This document shows positions 54,137 to 61,405 of a stretch of 64,000 nucleotides of DNA, one piece after another (position 1 is the first letter of the stretch; every line of letters starts with the position of its first letter). Below the pieces are notes generated by a model. The model had not been told where the DNA came from, ran no database searches, and saw nothing but the letters and a program-made list of their open reading frames with translations. Origin of the DNA: Scatosoma sp045124465 (lineage in GTDB: Bacteria > Bacillota > Clostridia > Christensenellales > Borkfalkiaceae); assembly GCA_045124465.1 (NCBI GenBank), contig JBGVLV010000019.1, positions 6,801 through 70,800 of the forward strand. The letters are read 5' to 3'. Position numbers and translations under genes: made by a program.

Positions 54137-54165
54137 TTGACTTCCTACAAAATGTAGGATATAAT
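54137..54165 (+). promoter_or_regulatory. Zinc-ribbon gene promoter with operator 2 as its spacer
   Basis: TTGACT (54137-54142) and TATAAT (54160-54165) are separated by exactly 17 bp, and these 17 bp are the perfect inverted repeat TCCTACAAAATGTAGGA (54143-54159). Its core equals operator 1. A protein bound here would block RNA polymerase directly. Confidence 0.85.
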
Positions 54166-54196
54166 TATGTTACAAAATAAATTTGGAGGTCTACAA

Positions 54197-54532
54197 ATGA
54201 AGTATTGTAGCAAATGCGGAAAAGAAATCAACGACGATGCGGTGGTTTGCGTGTATTGCGGGCGACAGGTGGAGGGAGCGAGAGCCGAGGTGCAAAAGCC
54301 GGACGCGCCGAATATGGGTTTTGCGGTGTTGGGCTTTTTCTTCCCGTTGATCGGACTGATCTTGTACTTGTGCTGGAAGAACGAAACGCCTTTAAAAGCG
54401 AAGTCGGCGGGAAAGGGCGCGTTGATCGGCGTTATCGTCAGCGTGGCGTGTTATCTCATTTTTGCGATTTTCTTGGGAAGTTTAATGGCGTCGCTTGTGG
54501 CGGAAGTCCCCTTGGCTATGGCGTTATGTTAA
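54197..54532 (+). CDS. Zinc-ribbon membrane protein
   Basis: A 111-residue protein. Residues 3-21 form a zinc ribbon (C4-x2-C7-x10-C18-x2-C21, as in KYCSKCGKEI...CVYCG), followed by a short hydrophilic linker and two hydrophobic segments (about 39-58 and 75-97) that should span the membrane, with the ribbon facing the cytoplasm. Such zinc-ribbon/two-helix proteins are common in Clostridia and poorly characterised. The start is the ATG behind GGAGGT; an in-frame ATG 30 bp upstream would be too close to the promoter and lacks a ribosome site. It is divergent from, and probably repressed by, the XRE regulator. Confidence 0.8.
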   Translation: MKYCSKCGKEINDDAVVCVYCGRQVEGARAEVQKPDAPNMGFAVLGFFFPLIGLILYLCWKNETPLKAKSAGKGALIGVIVSVACYLIFAIFLGSLMASLVAEVPLAMALC

Positions 54533-54544
54533 ACGGAAAAAATG

Positions 54545-54586
54545 AAAAAATATCTTGTCTACCCGTGTGGTGGCAAGATATTTTTT
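54545..54586. terminator. Terminator behind the zinc-ribbon gene
   Basis: AAAAAATATCTTG pairs over 13 bp with CAAGATATTTTTT, with a small inner ACC/GGT pairing. T run on the right, A run on the left. Confidence 0.8.
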
Positions 54587-54634
54587 ATGCAAAAACGGAA
54601 AATGCGGTTGGGCAAGAAAAGTGTTCGCGAAAAG

Positions 54635-54664
54635 TTGACTTCGGTTTTCGTGGTGTGATATAAT
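54635..54664 (+). promoter_or_regulatory. Promoter of the iron-sulfur flavoprotein gene
   Basis: TTGACT (54635-54640) and TATAAT (54659-54664) with an 18-bp spacer. Mirror at 2537-2566. Confidence 0.8.
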
Positions 54665-54729
54665 GAAGAAAAAGAAAAGTCGGGCTTGACCCGCTTTGAT
54701 TTTACAAAGGAAACGAGAGGAGAACGGAA

Positions 54730-55269
54730 ATGAAAAAAGTACTGATTTTGTCGGGTAGCCCGAGAAAGGGCGGGAACTCGGATATTCTTTGCGACGAGTT
54801 TATGAAAGGCGCGCTCGACGCGGGTAACGCCGCGGAGAAAATACGCGTTTCGGAAAAGAAGATCGCGCCGTGTTCGGGTTGTTATTTTTGCAGCGACCAC
54901 GGGGGCAGGTGTGCGTTCAACGACGATATGCGCGAGATCTTGGAAAAGATGATCGCCGCCGACGCGATCGTTTTGGCAAGCCCCGTGTATTTCTATTCGA
55001 TATGCGCCCAGCTCAAAGCGGTCATCGACAGAACGGTGGCGCGGTGGACGGAGATCGTCGGGAAAGATATGTATTATATCGCGACCGCGGCGGAGGACAG
55101 CGAAACGGTGATGGACGGCACGTTGGCGTGTTTCCGCGGTTTTGCCGAATGTGTAGAGGGTAGCGTGGAGAAAGGCGTGATACTCGGAAACGGCGTTTCG
55201 GAGCGGGGCGAGATTTTAGGCAAGCCCGCGCTTTTGAAACAAGCCTACGAAATGGGTAAGAACGTATAA
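54730..55269 (+). CDS. Iron-sulfur flavoprotein (Isf-like NADPH-dependent FMN reductase family)
   Basis: A 179-residue flavodoxin-fold protein. The N-terminal ILSGSPRKGGNSD (about 6-18) is the FMN-phosphate loop; C48-x2-C51-x2-C54-x6-C61 matches the compact cysteine motif that holds a 4Fe-4S cluster in Methanosarcina/Clostridia Isf proteins; ADAIVLASPVYFYSICAQLKA near 77-97 is the second flavin-contacting region. It probably relays electrons from ferredoxin or NAD(P)H, for example in oxidative-stress defence; the exact partner is unknown. Single-gene unit with its own promoter, Shine-Dalgarno GAGAGGAG, and a terminator. Confidence 0.85.
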   Translation: MKKVLILSGSPRKGGNSDILCDEFMKGALDAGNAAEKIRVSEKKIAPCSGCYFCSDHGGRCAFNDDMREILEKMIAADAIVLASPVYFYSICAQLKAVIDRTVARWTEIVGKDMYYIATAAEDSETVMDGTLACFRGFAECVEGSVEKGVILGNGVSERGEILGKPALLKQAYEMGKNV

Positions 55270-55285
55270 ACGGTCGGAAAAACTC

Positions 55286-55316
55286 CCGCCGCCCGTCCGA
55301 AACGGACGGGCGGCGG
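55286..55316. terminator. Terminator hairpin behind the iron-sulfur flavoprotein
   Basis: CCGCCGCCCGTCCG pairs over 14 bp with its complement around an AAA loop. The T-rich side is weak on the plus strand (ATTATAAGTTT) and better on the minus strand. Confidence 0.75.
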
Positions 55317-55407
55317 ATTATAAGTTTATGTCCTTGCGCGGCGGGCATAAAAATCGTGCGGGGCGCGGAAACTACGTACGGAAACGGAAAAAATGTTTGC
55401 CCTGTTC

Positions 55408-55436
55408 TTGACAAGCGGGGACGGGTGTGTTATAAT
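55408..55436 (+). promoter_or_regulatory. Promoter of the glmU-like/glmM operon
   Basis: Consensus TTGACA (55408-55413) and TATAAT (55431-55436), 17-bp spacer. The leader of about 130 nt contains small hairpins (TCCCG-TTCG-CGGGA and GCGTT-TTTTC-AACGC) but no glmS-type ribozyme or known riboswitch that I recognise. Confidence 0.9.
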
Positions 55437-55573
55437 GATAAAAACATATATTTGTCGAAAGAAGTCGCGTATCCCGTTCGCGGGAAATATACTGTAATAG
55501 GGGGCGTTTTTTCAACGCTCGGAATACATACCCCGCAAAACGGCGGGAAGTCAATGAAAAACAGGAGAAGAAA

Positions 55574-56233
55574 ATGTACGAAATAAACGATCTTTACGAT
55601 CTCGATCATACGCAGGCAAAACCCTATCTCTTACGGTTCAAGTACCCCTGGGAGGCGCTTGCGGGCTTGAAAGCGTTCATCGAGGAACTCGGCGAAACGC
55701 TGGATAAGAACGAATACGAAGAAATATCGCCCAAGGTCTGGGTGCATAAAACGGCGAAAGTCGCGCCGACCGCGTTTTTGGGCGCACCTTGTATCGTCGG
55801 GGCGGGAACGGAAGTTCGGCATTGCGCGTTCGTGCGCGGCAGCGCGCTCGTCGGGCAAAATTGCGTGGTCGGCAACTCCGTCGAACTCAAAAACGTTATT
55901 CTGTTCGACAACGTACAGACCCCGCATTATAACTACGTGGGCGATTCCATACTCGGCTACAAATCGCACATGGGCGCGGGTTCGATCACGTCCAACGTAA
56001 AGTCGGACAAAACGCCGATCGTCGTCAAGGACGGCGAAGAACGCATAGAAACGGGTTTGAAAAAGATGGGCGCGATGCTCGGCGATTTCGTGGAAGTGGG
56101 CTGTAACAGCGTGCTTAACCCCGGTACGGTGATCGGTCGGCGGACGAACGTATACCCCCTGTCGTGCGTGCGCGGCGTGGTGAAAGAGAATTCTATTTAT
56201 AAAAACAAAAACGAGATAGTTTCTAAAAAATAA
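55574..56233 (+). CDS. GlmU-like left-handed beta-helix acetyltransferase, stand-alone
   Basis: A 219-residue hexapeptide-repeat protein. The beta-helix (about 50-190) follows the acetyltransferase half of GlmU: VGNSVELKN aligns with VGNFVEMKK, PHYNYVGDSILG with GHLTYLGDAEIG (H118 in the place of the GlmU catalytic histidine) and MGAGSITSN with IGAGTITCN. The uridylyltransferase half is absent. The first 50 residues are a helical extension. Being directly upstream of glmM (22-bp gap, one promoter), it most likely acetylates glucosamine-1-phosphate or a related sugar in peptidoglycan precursor supply; another acyl acceptor cannot be excluded. Databases often label such proteins UDP-N-acetylglucosamine pyrophosphorylase, but no nucleotidyltransferase domain is present. 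Confidence 0.83.
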   Translation: MYEINDLYDLDHTQAKPYLLRFKYPWEALAGLKAFIEELGETLDKNEYEEISPKVWVHKTAKVAPTAFLGAPCIVGAGTEVRHCAFVRGSALVGQNCVVGNSVELKNVILFDNVQTPHYNYVGDSILGYKSHMGAGSITSNVKSDKTPIVVKDGEERIETGLKKMGAMLGDFVEVGCNSVLNPGTVIGRRTNVYPLSCVRGVVKENSIYKNKNEIVSKK

Positions 56234-56255
56234 AAATAAAGAGGAAATAAGCAGA

Positions 56256-57638
56256 ATGGGAAAATATTTCGGAACGGACGGTTTTCGCGGCGAGGCGAAC
56301 GAGAACTTAACGGCGGAACACGCGTTCAAAGTAGGTCGGTTTTTGGGCTGGTACTTTAACGAGAAAGTCAAACGCGAGGGCGGCGAACGCGCGCGTATCG
56401 TCATCGGTAAAGACACCAGAAGATCGGGGTATATGTTCGAATACGCACTTTCGGGCGGTATCGTATCCTCGGGCGCGGACGCTTACCTTTTGCACGTGAC
56501 CACGACCCCGTCGGTCGCGTACGTGGTGCGTTCGGACGGGTTCGATTGCGGTATTATGATCTCCGCGAGCCATAACCCGTATTACGACAACGGTATCAAG
56601 CTGTTCAACGGCGCGGGCGAGAAGATGGACGAAGAGGTGATCGCGCTCGTCGAGGCGTACCTCGACGGCAAGGTCTGCGCGTTCGGGCAGGAGCTTACCG
56701 AAGTTCCGTACGCGAAAAAGAGCGGTATCGGCAGAACGGTGGACTACGTGGCGGGCAGAAACCGCTATATCGGGTATCTGATCTCGCTCGGCATTTACAG
56801 CTTTAAGGGCGTGAAAGTGGGTCTGGACTGCGCCAACGGCAGCAGCTGGAACATCGCGAAAAGCGTGTTCGACGCGCTCGGCGCGACCACGTTCGTAATG
56901 GGGAACGAGCCGGACGGCACGAACATCAACGACGGCGTAGGCTCGACGCATATCGAGGCGTTGCAAAAATTCGTCGTGGAAAAGGGTCTGGACGTCGGAT
57001 TCGCCTTCGACGGCGACGCGGACCGTTGTCTTTGCGTGGACGAGAAAGGCAACCTCGTGGACGGCGATCAGATCATCTATATCTACGCGCGGTATATGAA
57101 AGAGCGCGGCAAACTCATCGGGAACACCGTCGTTACGACGATAATGTCCAACTTCGGTCTGTACAAAGGACTGGACGAACTGGGGATAAACTACGAAAAG
57201 ACGGCGGTCGGGGACAAATACGTATACGAGCGTATGTCGGAAAAGGGGTATATTCTCGGCGGCGAACAGTCGGGGCATATCATTTTCTCCAAATACGCGT
57301 GCACGGGCGACGGGCTTTTGACGAGCCTGAAAATCATGCAGGCGATGATCGACAAAAAGACGACCCTTTCCGCGCTCGCGGGACAGATGACGGTATACCC
57401 GCAAGTCCTCAAAAACATGCGCGTCAAGGACAAAAAGGCGGCGATGTCGGACGGCGAAGTGCTTGCGGCGGTCAAGGAAGTGGAGAAACGCTTGGGCGAT
57501 ACGGGCAGGATCCTGGTCCGCGAATCGGGAACGGAACCGCTCGTGCGCGTAATGGTCGAGGCGGAGAGCAAGGAAACGTGCGCCGCGTGCGTGGACGAAG
57601 TCGTGCGCGTCATCGAGAAAAACGGGCATTGCTTATAA
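56256..57638 (+). CDS. glmM: Phosphoglucosamine mutase
   Basis: A 460-residue alpha-D-phosphohexomutase converting glucosamine-6-phosphate to glucosamine-1-phosphate. The four functional loops are intact: phosphoserine loop MISASHNPYYDNGIK (S105), metal loop DGDADR (252-257), sugar loop GGEQSGHI near 340, and phosphate loop RESGTEPLVRVMVE near 422. Phosphomannomutase activity is a possible alternative, but the N-terminal GKYFGTDGFRG and the GlmU-like neighbour favour GlmM. Shine-Dalgarno AGAGGAAA. This is the only complete copy: it starts inside the inverted repeat and crosses its visible limit at 57200, so its last 146 codons are single copy. Confidence 0.95.
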   Translation: MGKYFGTDGFRGEANENLTAEHAFKVGRFLGWYFNEKVKREGGERARIVIGKDTRRSGYMFEYALSGGIVSSGADAYLLHVTTTPSVAYVVRSDGFDCGIMISASHNPYYDNGIKLFNGAGEKMDEEVIALVEAYLDGKVCAFGQELTEVPYAKKSGIGRTVDYVAGRNRYIGYLISLGIYSFKGVKVGLDCANGSSWNIAKSVFDALGATTFVMGNEPDGTNINDGVGSTHIEALQKFVVEKGLDVGFAFDGDADRCLCVDEKGNLVDGDQIIYIYARYMKERGKLIGNTVVTTIMSNFGLYKGLDELGINYEKTAVGDKYVYERMSEKGYILGGEQSGHIIFSKYACTGDGLLTSLKIMQAMIDKKTTLSALAGQMTVYPQVLKNMRVKDKKAAMSDGEVLAAVKEVEKRLGDTGRILVRESGTEPLVRVMVEAESKETCAACVDEVVRVIEKNGHCL

Positions 57639-57664
57639 TTTAAAGTTCGATAACTTAAAATTCG

Positions 57665-57695
57665 AAAGCCTTTCCCTTGAACGGGAAAGGCTTTT
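57665..57695 (+). terminator. Terminator of glmM
   Basis: AAAGCCTTTCCC pairs over 12 bp with GGGAAAGGCTTT around TTGAAC and is followed by a short T run. Confidence 0.85.
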
Positions 57696-57704
57696 CAAAT
57701 ATGA

Positions 57705-57857
57705 GGAAAAAACGGTAAACGATAACCGCCCCGAAATCTCGCGACTTCGAGGCGGTTACCTATATGATAAGGGGGAAAATGATGAGCTGTTTTGCGTATC
57801 TCGGTTTCCTCAACCGATTTACGAATATATTTTATCATGTTTGGAGAAAAAAGTAAA
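57705..57857 (-). ncRNA. Candidate small RNA on the minus strand
   Basis: The 325-bp gap between glmM and spmB has no protein-coding frame. On the minus strand TTTACT (57852-57857) and TAAAAT (57829-57834), 17 bp apart, form a good promoter. The predicted transcript of about 120 nt would contain TCGGTT-GAGGA-AACCGA and a strong 3' stem TAACCGCC/GGCGGTTA (57723-57758) with a T6 run further on. I do not recognise the RNA family; it may be non-functional sequence. Confidence 0.35.
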
Positions 57858-57903
57858 GAAAAATTTCGAAAATTTTAAAAAAAGTTAAAAAGTATATCTA
57901 CGT

Positions 57904-57935
57904 CGCAAAAAATGTTCCGTTCTCACATTTTTGCG
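57904..57935 (-). terminator. Possible terminator behind spmB
   Basis: Read on the minus strand, CGCAAAAATGT pairs with ACATTTTTTGCG (one bulge) and a T-rich stretch follows about 15 bases later. Confidence 0.5.
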
Positions 57936-57963
57936 GGTTCGGATATAGAAAAACTTCCAAAAG

Positions 57964-58479
57964 CTACATAATCCGACAGAGCAGACAGCATAACGCGACG
58001 GAAACGAGATAGGAAAACACGGCGATGAGCAAGGCGAGCGTGAGTTTTTTTCGTTTCAGACCCGCGAAATACACCGCGCCGATATAGAAAATGGTTTCCG
58101 ACGACCCGTACGCCACGCACGCGCACCGCGCGGCATAGCTGTCCACGCCGTAACGGGCGAGTATCTCCGAAAGCACGGCGATCGCGCCGCTGCCCGAAAG
58201 GGGCTTGACGAGCAGGAGCGGGGCGATCTCGTCGGGTATGCCCGTAAAAGAGAACACGGGCGCGAGCAGGTCCGTAAGCTTGCTTTCCAGTCCGCTCACC
58301 TCGAAAAGCTTGGAAAGCATCGTCACCGTCGCGATATAGGGGAAGATGGAAACGATGAGCGGGATCGCGCCTTTCACGCCCTCCGTAAAGCAGTCGAACA
58401 GCTTGACTTTTTTAAAGAGCGCGAATACGAACGAGAGCAGGAACAACAGGGGTACGATCAAAGCGAGGGCGTACGTCAT
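57964..58479 (-). CDS. spmB: Spore maturation protein B
   Basis: A 171-residue integral membrane protein with a nucleoside-recognition (Gate) domain. Hydrophobic segments occur near residues 3-22, 42-62 and 145-170; LFDCFTEGVKGAIPLIVSIFPYI and PVFSFTGIPDEIAPLLLVKPLSGSGA are typical of SpmB. With SpmA it is needed for full dehydration of the spore core in Bacillus. The start codon overlaps the spmA stop (TGATG), so translation is coupled. A longer in-frame reading upstream is a shadow of spmA and is rejected. It suggests, but does not prove, that the organism sporulates. Confidence 0.92.
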   Translation of the reverse strand: MTYALALIVPLLFLLSFVFALFKKVKLFDCFTEGVKGAIPLIVSIFPYIATVTMLSKLFEVSGLESKLTDLLAPVFSFTGIPDEIAPLLLVKPLSGSGAIAVLSEILARYGVDSYAARCACVAYGSSETIFYIGAVYFAGLKRKKLTLALLIAVFSYLVSVALCCLLCRIM

Positions 58480-59096
58480 CAAATACCTGCCCCCTTCGTT
58501 TTGAGTATCTTCACGCCCGCGTGGGCGCGCTTTTTGCGCTTTGCGGCTTTGGGCGGGATCAAAAGTCGGGTCAGGACCACTCCGAGCAGAGTGGAGAACA
58601 CCGTCGTGATGAGGGTGGGAAGAATAATATCCGTCGGCGCGGCGCTGTTTAAGGCGACGCGTATGCCGATGATGGAGGTGGGAATGAGCTGAATGGAGGT
58701 GGCGTTGAGCACGAAAAGCATACTCGAAGAATACTCCGCCTCTTCCGTCTTGTCGAGGAGCTGCGCCGCGCGGATCCCGTACGGGGTCGCCGCGCCCGAA
58801 ATGCCGAGCAGGTTGACGGAGAGGTTCATACACACCGCGTCGAGCGCCTCCTCGTCGTCCGTTTTGAAAAGTTTTTTGGCGACGGGTTTGACCATACGCG
58901 ACACGCCGCGGGTGACCCCGCTCGCCTCCCAGACCTTCATAAGCCCCAGCCATACGGAGTAGGTCGAAAGCAGGGAAAGGCACAAAGTGGCGCTCTTGGA
59001 CGCGCCGTCGAGGAGGGTGGAGAGGAAGTTCTCGGGCGAGAGGAATAGCAGAATGATATCGGCGAGGATAAAGATAAGCGCGAAAAGTGTGTTCAT
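58479..59096 (-). CDS. spmA: Spore maturation protein A
   Basis: A 205-residue membrane protein of the SpmA family (Gate domain), partner of SpmB in spore-core dehydration. Features are the N-terminal membrane segment MNTLFALIFILADIILLFL, the motif MNLSVNLLGISGAATPYGI near residue 90 and NATSIQLIPTSIIGIR near 130, and a basic C-terminal tail. The ATG at 59096 is chosen by homology; upstream in-frame codons are non-ATG and lack a ribosome site. No Shine-Dalgarno sequence precedes this ATG either, and a -10-like TACAAT ends 6 bp upstream, so a leaderless or sporulation-sigma transcript is possible. It is divergent from metG. Confidence 0.9.
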   Translation of the reverse strand: MNTLFALIFILADIILLFLSPENFLSTLLDGASKSATLCLSLLSTYSVWLGLMKVWEASGVTRGVSRMVKPVAKKLFKTDDEEALDAVCMNLSVNLLGISGAATPYGIRAAQLLDKTEEAEYSSSMLFVLNATSIQLIPTSIIGIRVALNSAAPTDIILPTLITTVFSTLLGVVLTRLLIPPKAAKRKKRAHAGVKILKTKGAGI

Positions 59097-59174
59097 AGAA
59101 CTATTGTATGCGGGAAACGGCGCGGAAATGACGGCAGAAAGTTGTTTGAAAGGGCGCAAAGACGGTGATTTTGT

Positions 59175-59203
59175 TTTACTTTTTCGTTCAAATGATGTAT
59201 AAT
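59175..59203 (+). promoter_or_regulatory. Promoter of metG
   Basis: TTTACT (59175-59180) and TATAAT (59198-59203) with a 17-bp spacer, only 33 bp before the start codon, so the leader is short and no T-box or S-box precedes the gene. Confidence 0.8.
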
Positions 59204-59235
59204 AAGGAAGATCAGAACAAGAAGGAGCTTTTGTT

Positions 59236-61188
59236 ATGGCGAAAAAACCTTACTACATTACGACGGCGATAGCCTACACCTCGGGCAAGCCGCATATCGG
59301 AAACACGTACGAGGCGGTGCTTGCGGACGCGATCGCGCGGTTCAAGCGCAAGCAGGGCTACGACGTGTTTTTCCAGACGGGAACGGACGAACACGGTCAG
59401 AAAATAGAGGAAAAAGCGGCGGCGGCGGGCATAACGCCGCAAGCGTACGTGGATAAGATCGCGGGCGAGATAAAAAATATCTGGGATCTGATGGGTACTT
59501 CCTACGATAGGTTTATCCGCACGACGGATAAGGACCACGAAAAACAGGTCGCGAAAATATTCAAAAAATTCTACGACCAAGGGGATATTTATAAAGGGTA
59601 CTACGAGGGTATGTACTGTACGCCCTGCGAATCGTTCTGGACGGAGAGCCAGCTCGTGGACGGGAAATGCCCCGACTGCGGCAGAGAGGTCAAGCCCGCG
59701 AAAGAGGAGGCGTATTTCTTCAAGATGGGCAAATACGCGGATAGGCTCATCGAACATATCAATACCCACCCCGAGTTCATTCAGCCCGTTTCCCGTAAGA
59801 ACGAGATGATGAACAACTTCCTTTTGAAAGGTTTGCAGGACCTTTGCGTGTCCCGTACGACCTTTAAATGGGGCGTACCCGTGTCTTTCGACGATCGGCA
59901 CGTAGTGTACGTATGGATGGACGCGCTCGCGAACTATATCACGGGTCTTGGCTACGACGCGGACGGCGCGCACGGCGAGAACTATAAAAAGTACTGGCCC
60001 GCCGATCTGCACCTTATCGGCAAGGACATTCTGCGTTTCCATACCATTTACTGGCCCATATTCTTGATGGCGCTCGGCGAACCTTTGCCCAAGCAGGTAT
60101 TCGGTCATCCCTGGCTTTTGCAGGGCGACGGCAAGATGAGCAAATCCAAAGGCAACGTGATCTATGCGGACGACCTTGCGCGGTTGTTCGGCGTGGACGC
60201 GGTGCGGTATTTCGTGCTCCACGAAATGCCGTTCGACAACGACGGTCAGATCACGTGGGAACTGGTCGCGGAACGGTTCAACACCGATCTTGCGAACGTG
60301 CTTGGAAACCTCGTCAGCCGTACGGTGGCGATGATCGGGAAATATTTCGGCGGCACGGTGGAGAAATCTCTGCCCGCAAACGAGCAAGACCCCGACGCGG
60401 AGTTCAAAGCCACGGCGGCGGCTACGGTCGGGAAAGTGATCGCGAAAGCGGAGGAACTCCGTATCGCGGACGCGATCTCGGAGATATTTACACTTCTCCG
60501 CCGCGCGAACAAATATATCGACGAAACGATGCCTTGGGCGCTTGCCAAGGACGAGAGCAAGAAAGCTCGGCTCAACGACGTGTTGTATAACCTCGCGGAG
60601 GTCATTCAGATCTGCGCGTCGCTGCTCGACAGCTTTATGCCCGAAACGTCGGAGAAAATGCTCGCGGCGTTCGGCGGCGAGACGAGAACGTTGGAGGACT
60701 GCGCGAAATTCGGGCTGAGGGAAACGGTAACGGTCAACGCCGTACCCCCCCTGTTCGCGAGAGTGGACTTTAAAGCGTTGGAACCGGAGATCGAAAAGAT
60801 CCGCGCGGCGCAGATCGCGGCGGCGAGCGCGCCCGTGCAAGCGGAGGAGAAGTCGAGCAAAGCGGAGATAACGTTCGAGGAGTTCGAGAAAGTCCAGCTC
60901 CGCGTCGGCGAGATCGTGGCTTGCGAGCGCGTACCCAAATCCTCGAAGTTATTACACGAAACGGTCAAATTCGGCGACGAAGTACGTTCCGTCGTATCGG
61001 GTATCGCCAAGCACTACGCGCCCGAAGACCTGATCGGCAAGAAAGTGGTATTCGTGACCAACCTCGCACCGAGAAAAGTCTGCGGAATCCTGTCGGAAGG
61101 AATGATCCTTGCTGCGGAAGACTCGGACGGCACGCTCGCATTAGTGACCCCCGATAAAGACGTAAAAAGCGGCACACAACTCGGCTGA
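59236..61188 (+). CDS. metG: Methionyl-tRNA synthetase
   Basis: A 650-residue class I synthetase charging tRNA-Met. The order is a Rossmann catalytic core with the HIGH-like signature PHIGNTYEA near residue 19, a zinc knuckle CTPC...CPDC near 127-148, the KMSKS loop GDGKMSKSKGN near 298, an alpha-helical anticodon-binding domain (about 350-520) and a C-terminal tRNA-binding (EMAP/Csaa-like OB-fold) domain from about 545. Shine-Dalgarno GAAGGAG. It has its own promoter; tatD, the radical SAM gene and rsmA follow on the same strand after the hairpin array, a gene order (metG-tatD-...-rsmA) common in Bacillota. Confidence 0.97.
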   Translation: MAKKPYYITTAIAYTSGKPHIGNTYEAVLADAIARFKRKQGYDVFFQTGTDEHGQKIEEKAAAAGITPQAYVDKIAGEIKNIWDLMGTSYDRFIRTTDKDHEKQVAKIFKKFYDQGDIYKGYYEGMYCTPCESFWTESQLVDGKCPDCGREVKPAKEEAYFFKMGKYADRLIEHINTHPEFIQPVSRKNEMMNNFLLKGLQDLCVSRTTFKWGVPVSFDDRHVVYVWMDALANYITGLGYDADGAHGENYKKYWPADLHLIGKDILRFHTIYWPIFLMALGEPLPKQVFGHPWLLQGDGKMSKSKGNVIYADDLARLFGVDAVRYFVLHEMPFDNDGQITWELVAERFNTDLANVLGNLVSRTVAMIGKYFGGTVEKSLPANEQDPDAEFKATAAATVGKVIAKAEELRIADAISEIFTLLRRANKYIDETMPWALAKDESKKARLNDVLYNLAEVIQICASLLDSFMPETSEKMLAAFGGETRTLEDCAKFGLRETVTVNAVPPLFARVDFKALEPEIEKIRAAQIAAASAPVQAEEKSSKAEITFEEFEKVQLRVGEIVACERVPKSSKLLHETVKFGDEVRSVVSGIAKHYAPEDLIGKKVVFVTNLAPRKVCGILSEGMILAAEDSDGTLALVTPDKDVKSGTQLG

Positions 61189-61217
61189 GAAACCGAGGAG
61201 CTTGTGAGGTGAGAGGT

Positions 61218-61350
61218 CGAGGAACTTAGTTCCTCGTGGGGTACAGGGGCAAAGCCCCTGGCAGGTGTGGGCAGCGCCCACGAATAAGCCCCCAGTAAAG
61301 CAACCGCAGGTTGCGCCCACGCCGTAAGGCGTACCCGCAACGTAGTTGCG
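61218..61350. repeat. Array of six short perfect hairpins between metG and tatD
   Basis: Six consecutive inverted repeats with 3- or 4-base loops: CGAGGAAC-TTA (61218-61236), CAGGGGC-AAA (61244-61260), GTGGGC-AGC (61267-61281), GCAACC-GCA (61300-61314), ACGCC-GTAA (61319-61332), CGCAAC-GTA (61336-61350); stems are 5-8 bp and all perfect, each with a different sequence. AGCCCCCAG followed by AAGCAACC or CAAGCAACC occurs twice (about 61287 and 61355), once inside and once just behind the array. None of the hairpins has a T tract, so they do not look like terminators. The 217-bp gap holds no gene. Confidence 0.93.
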
Positions 61351-61405
61351 CTTTTAGCCCCCAGACAAGCAACCCCAAAACAACAAATAAAAAACGAGAA
61401 AGATT

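Larger units (their letters stand above)
28601..57200. repeat. Right arm of a 57.2-kb perfect inverted repeat
   Basis: Exact reverse complement of 1-28600 with no spacer at the axis. It continues into single-copy sequence after 57200, in the middle of glmM. The visible limit at 57200 is set only by the left window edge, so the arms could be longer in the full contig. Confidence 0.97.

Noticed and set aside
55356..55586. A 76-codon frame upstream of the glmU-like gene
   Set aside because: It spans the promoter and leader and overlaps the glmU-like start. The promoter lies inside it, so it could not be transcribed as a whole.
1..57200. Composite transposon or prophage as the source of the inverted repeat
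   Set aside because: No transposase, integrase or terminal target-site duplication is present. The arms contain ordinary metabolic operons.
57964..58983. A 339-codon reading of spmB
   Set aside because: The first half is an out-of-frame reading of spmA. SpmB homology starts at the ATG at 58479, which overlaps the spmA stop.
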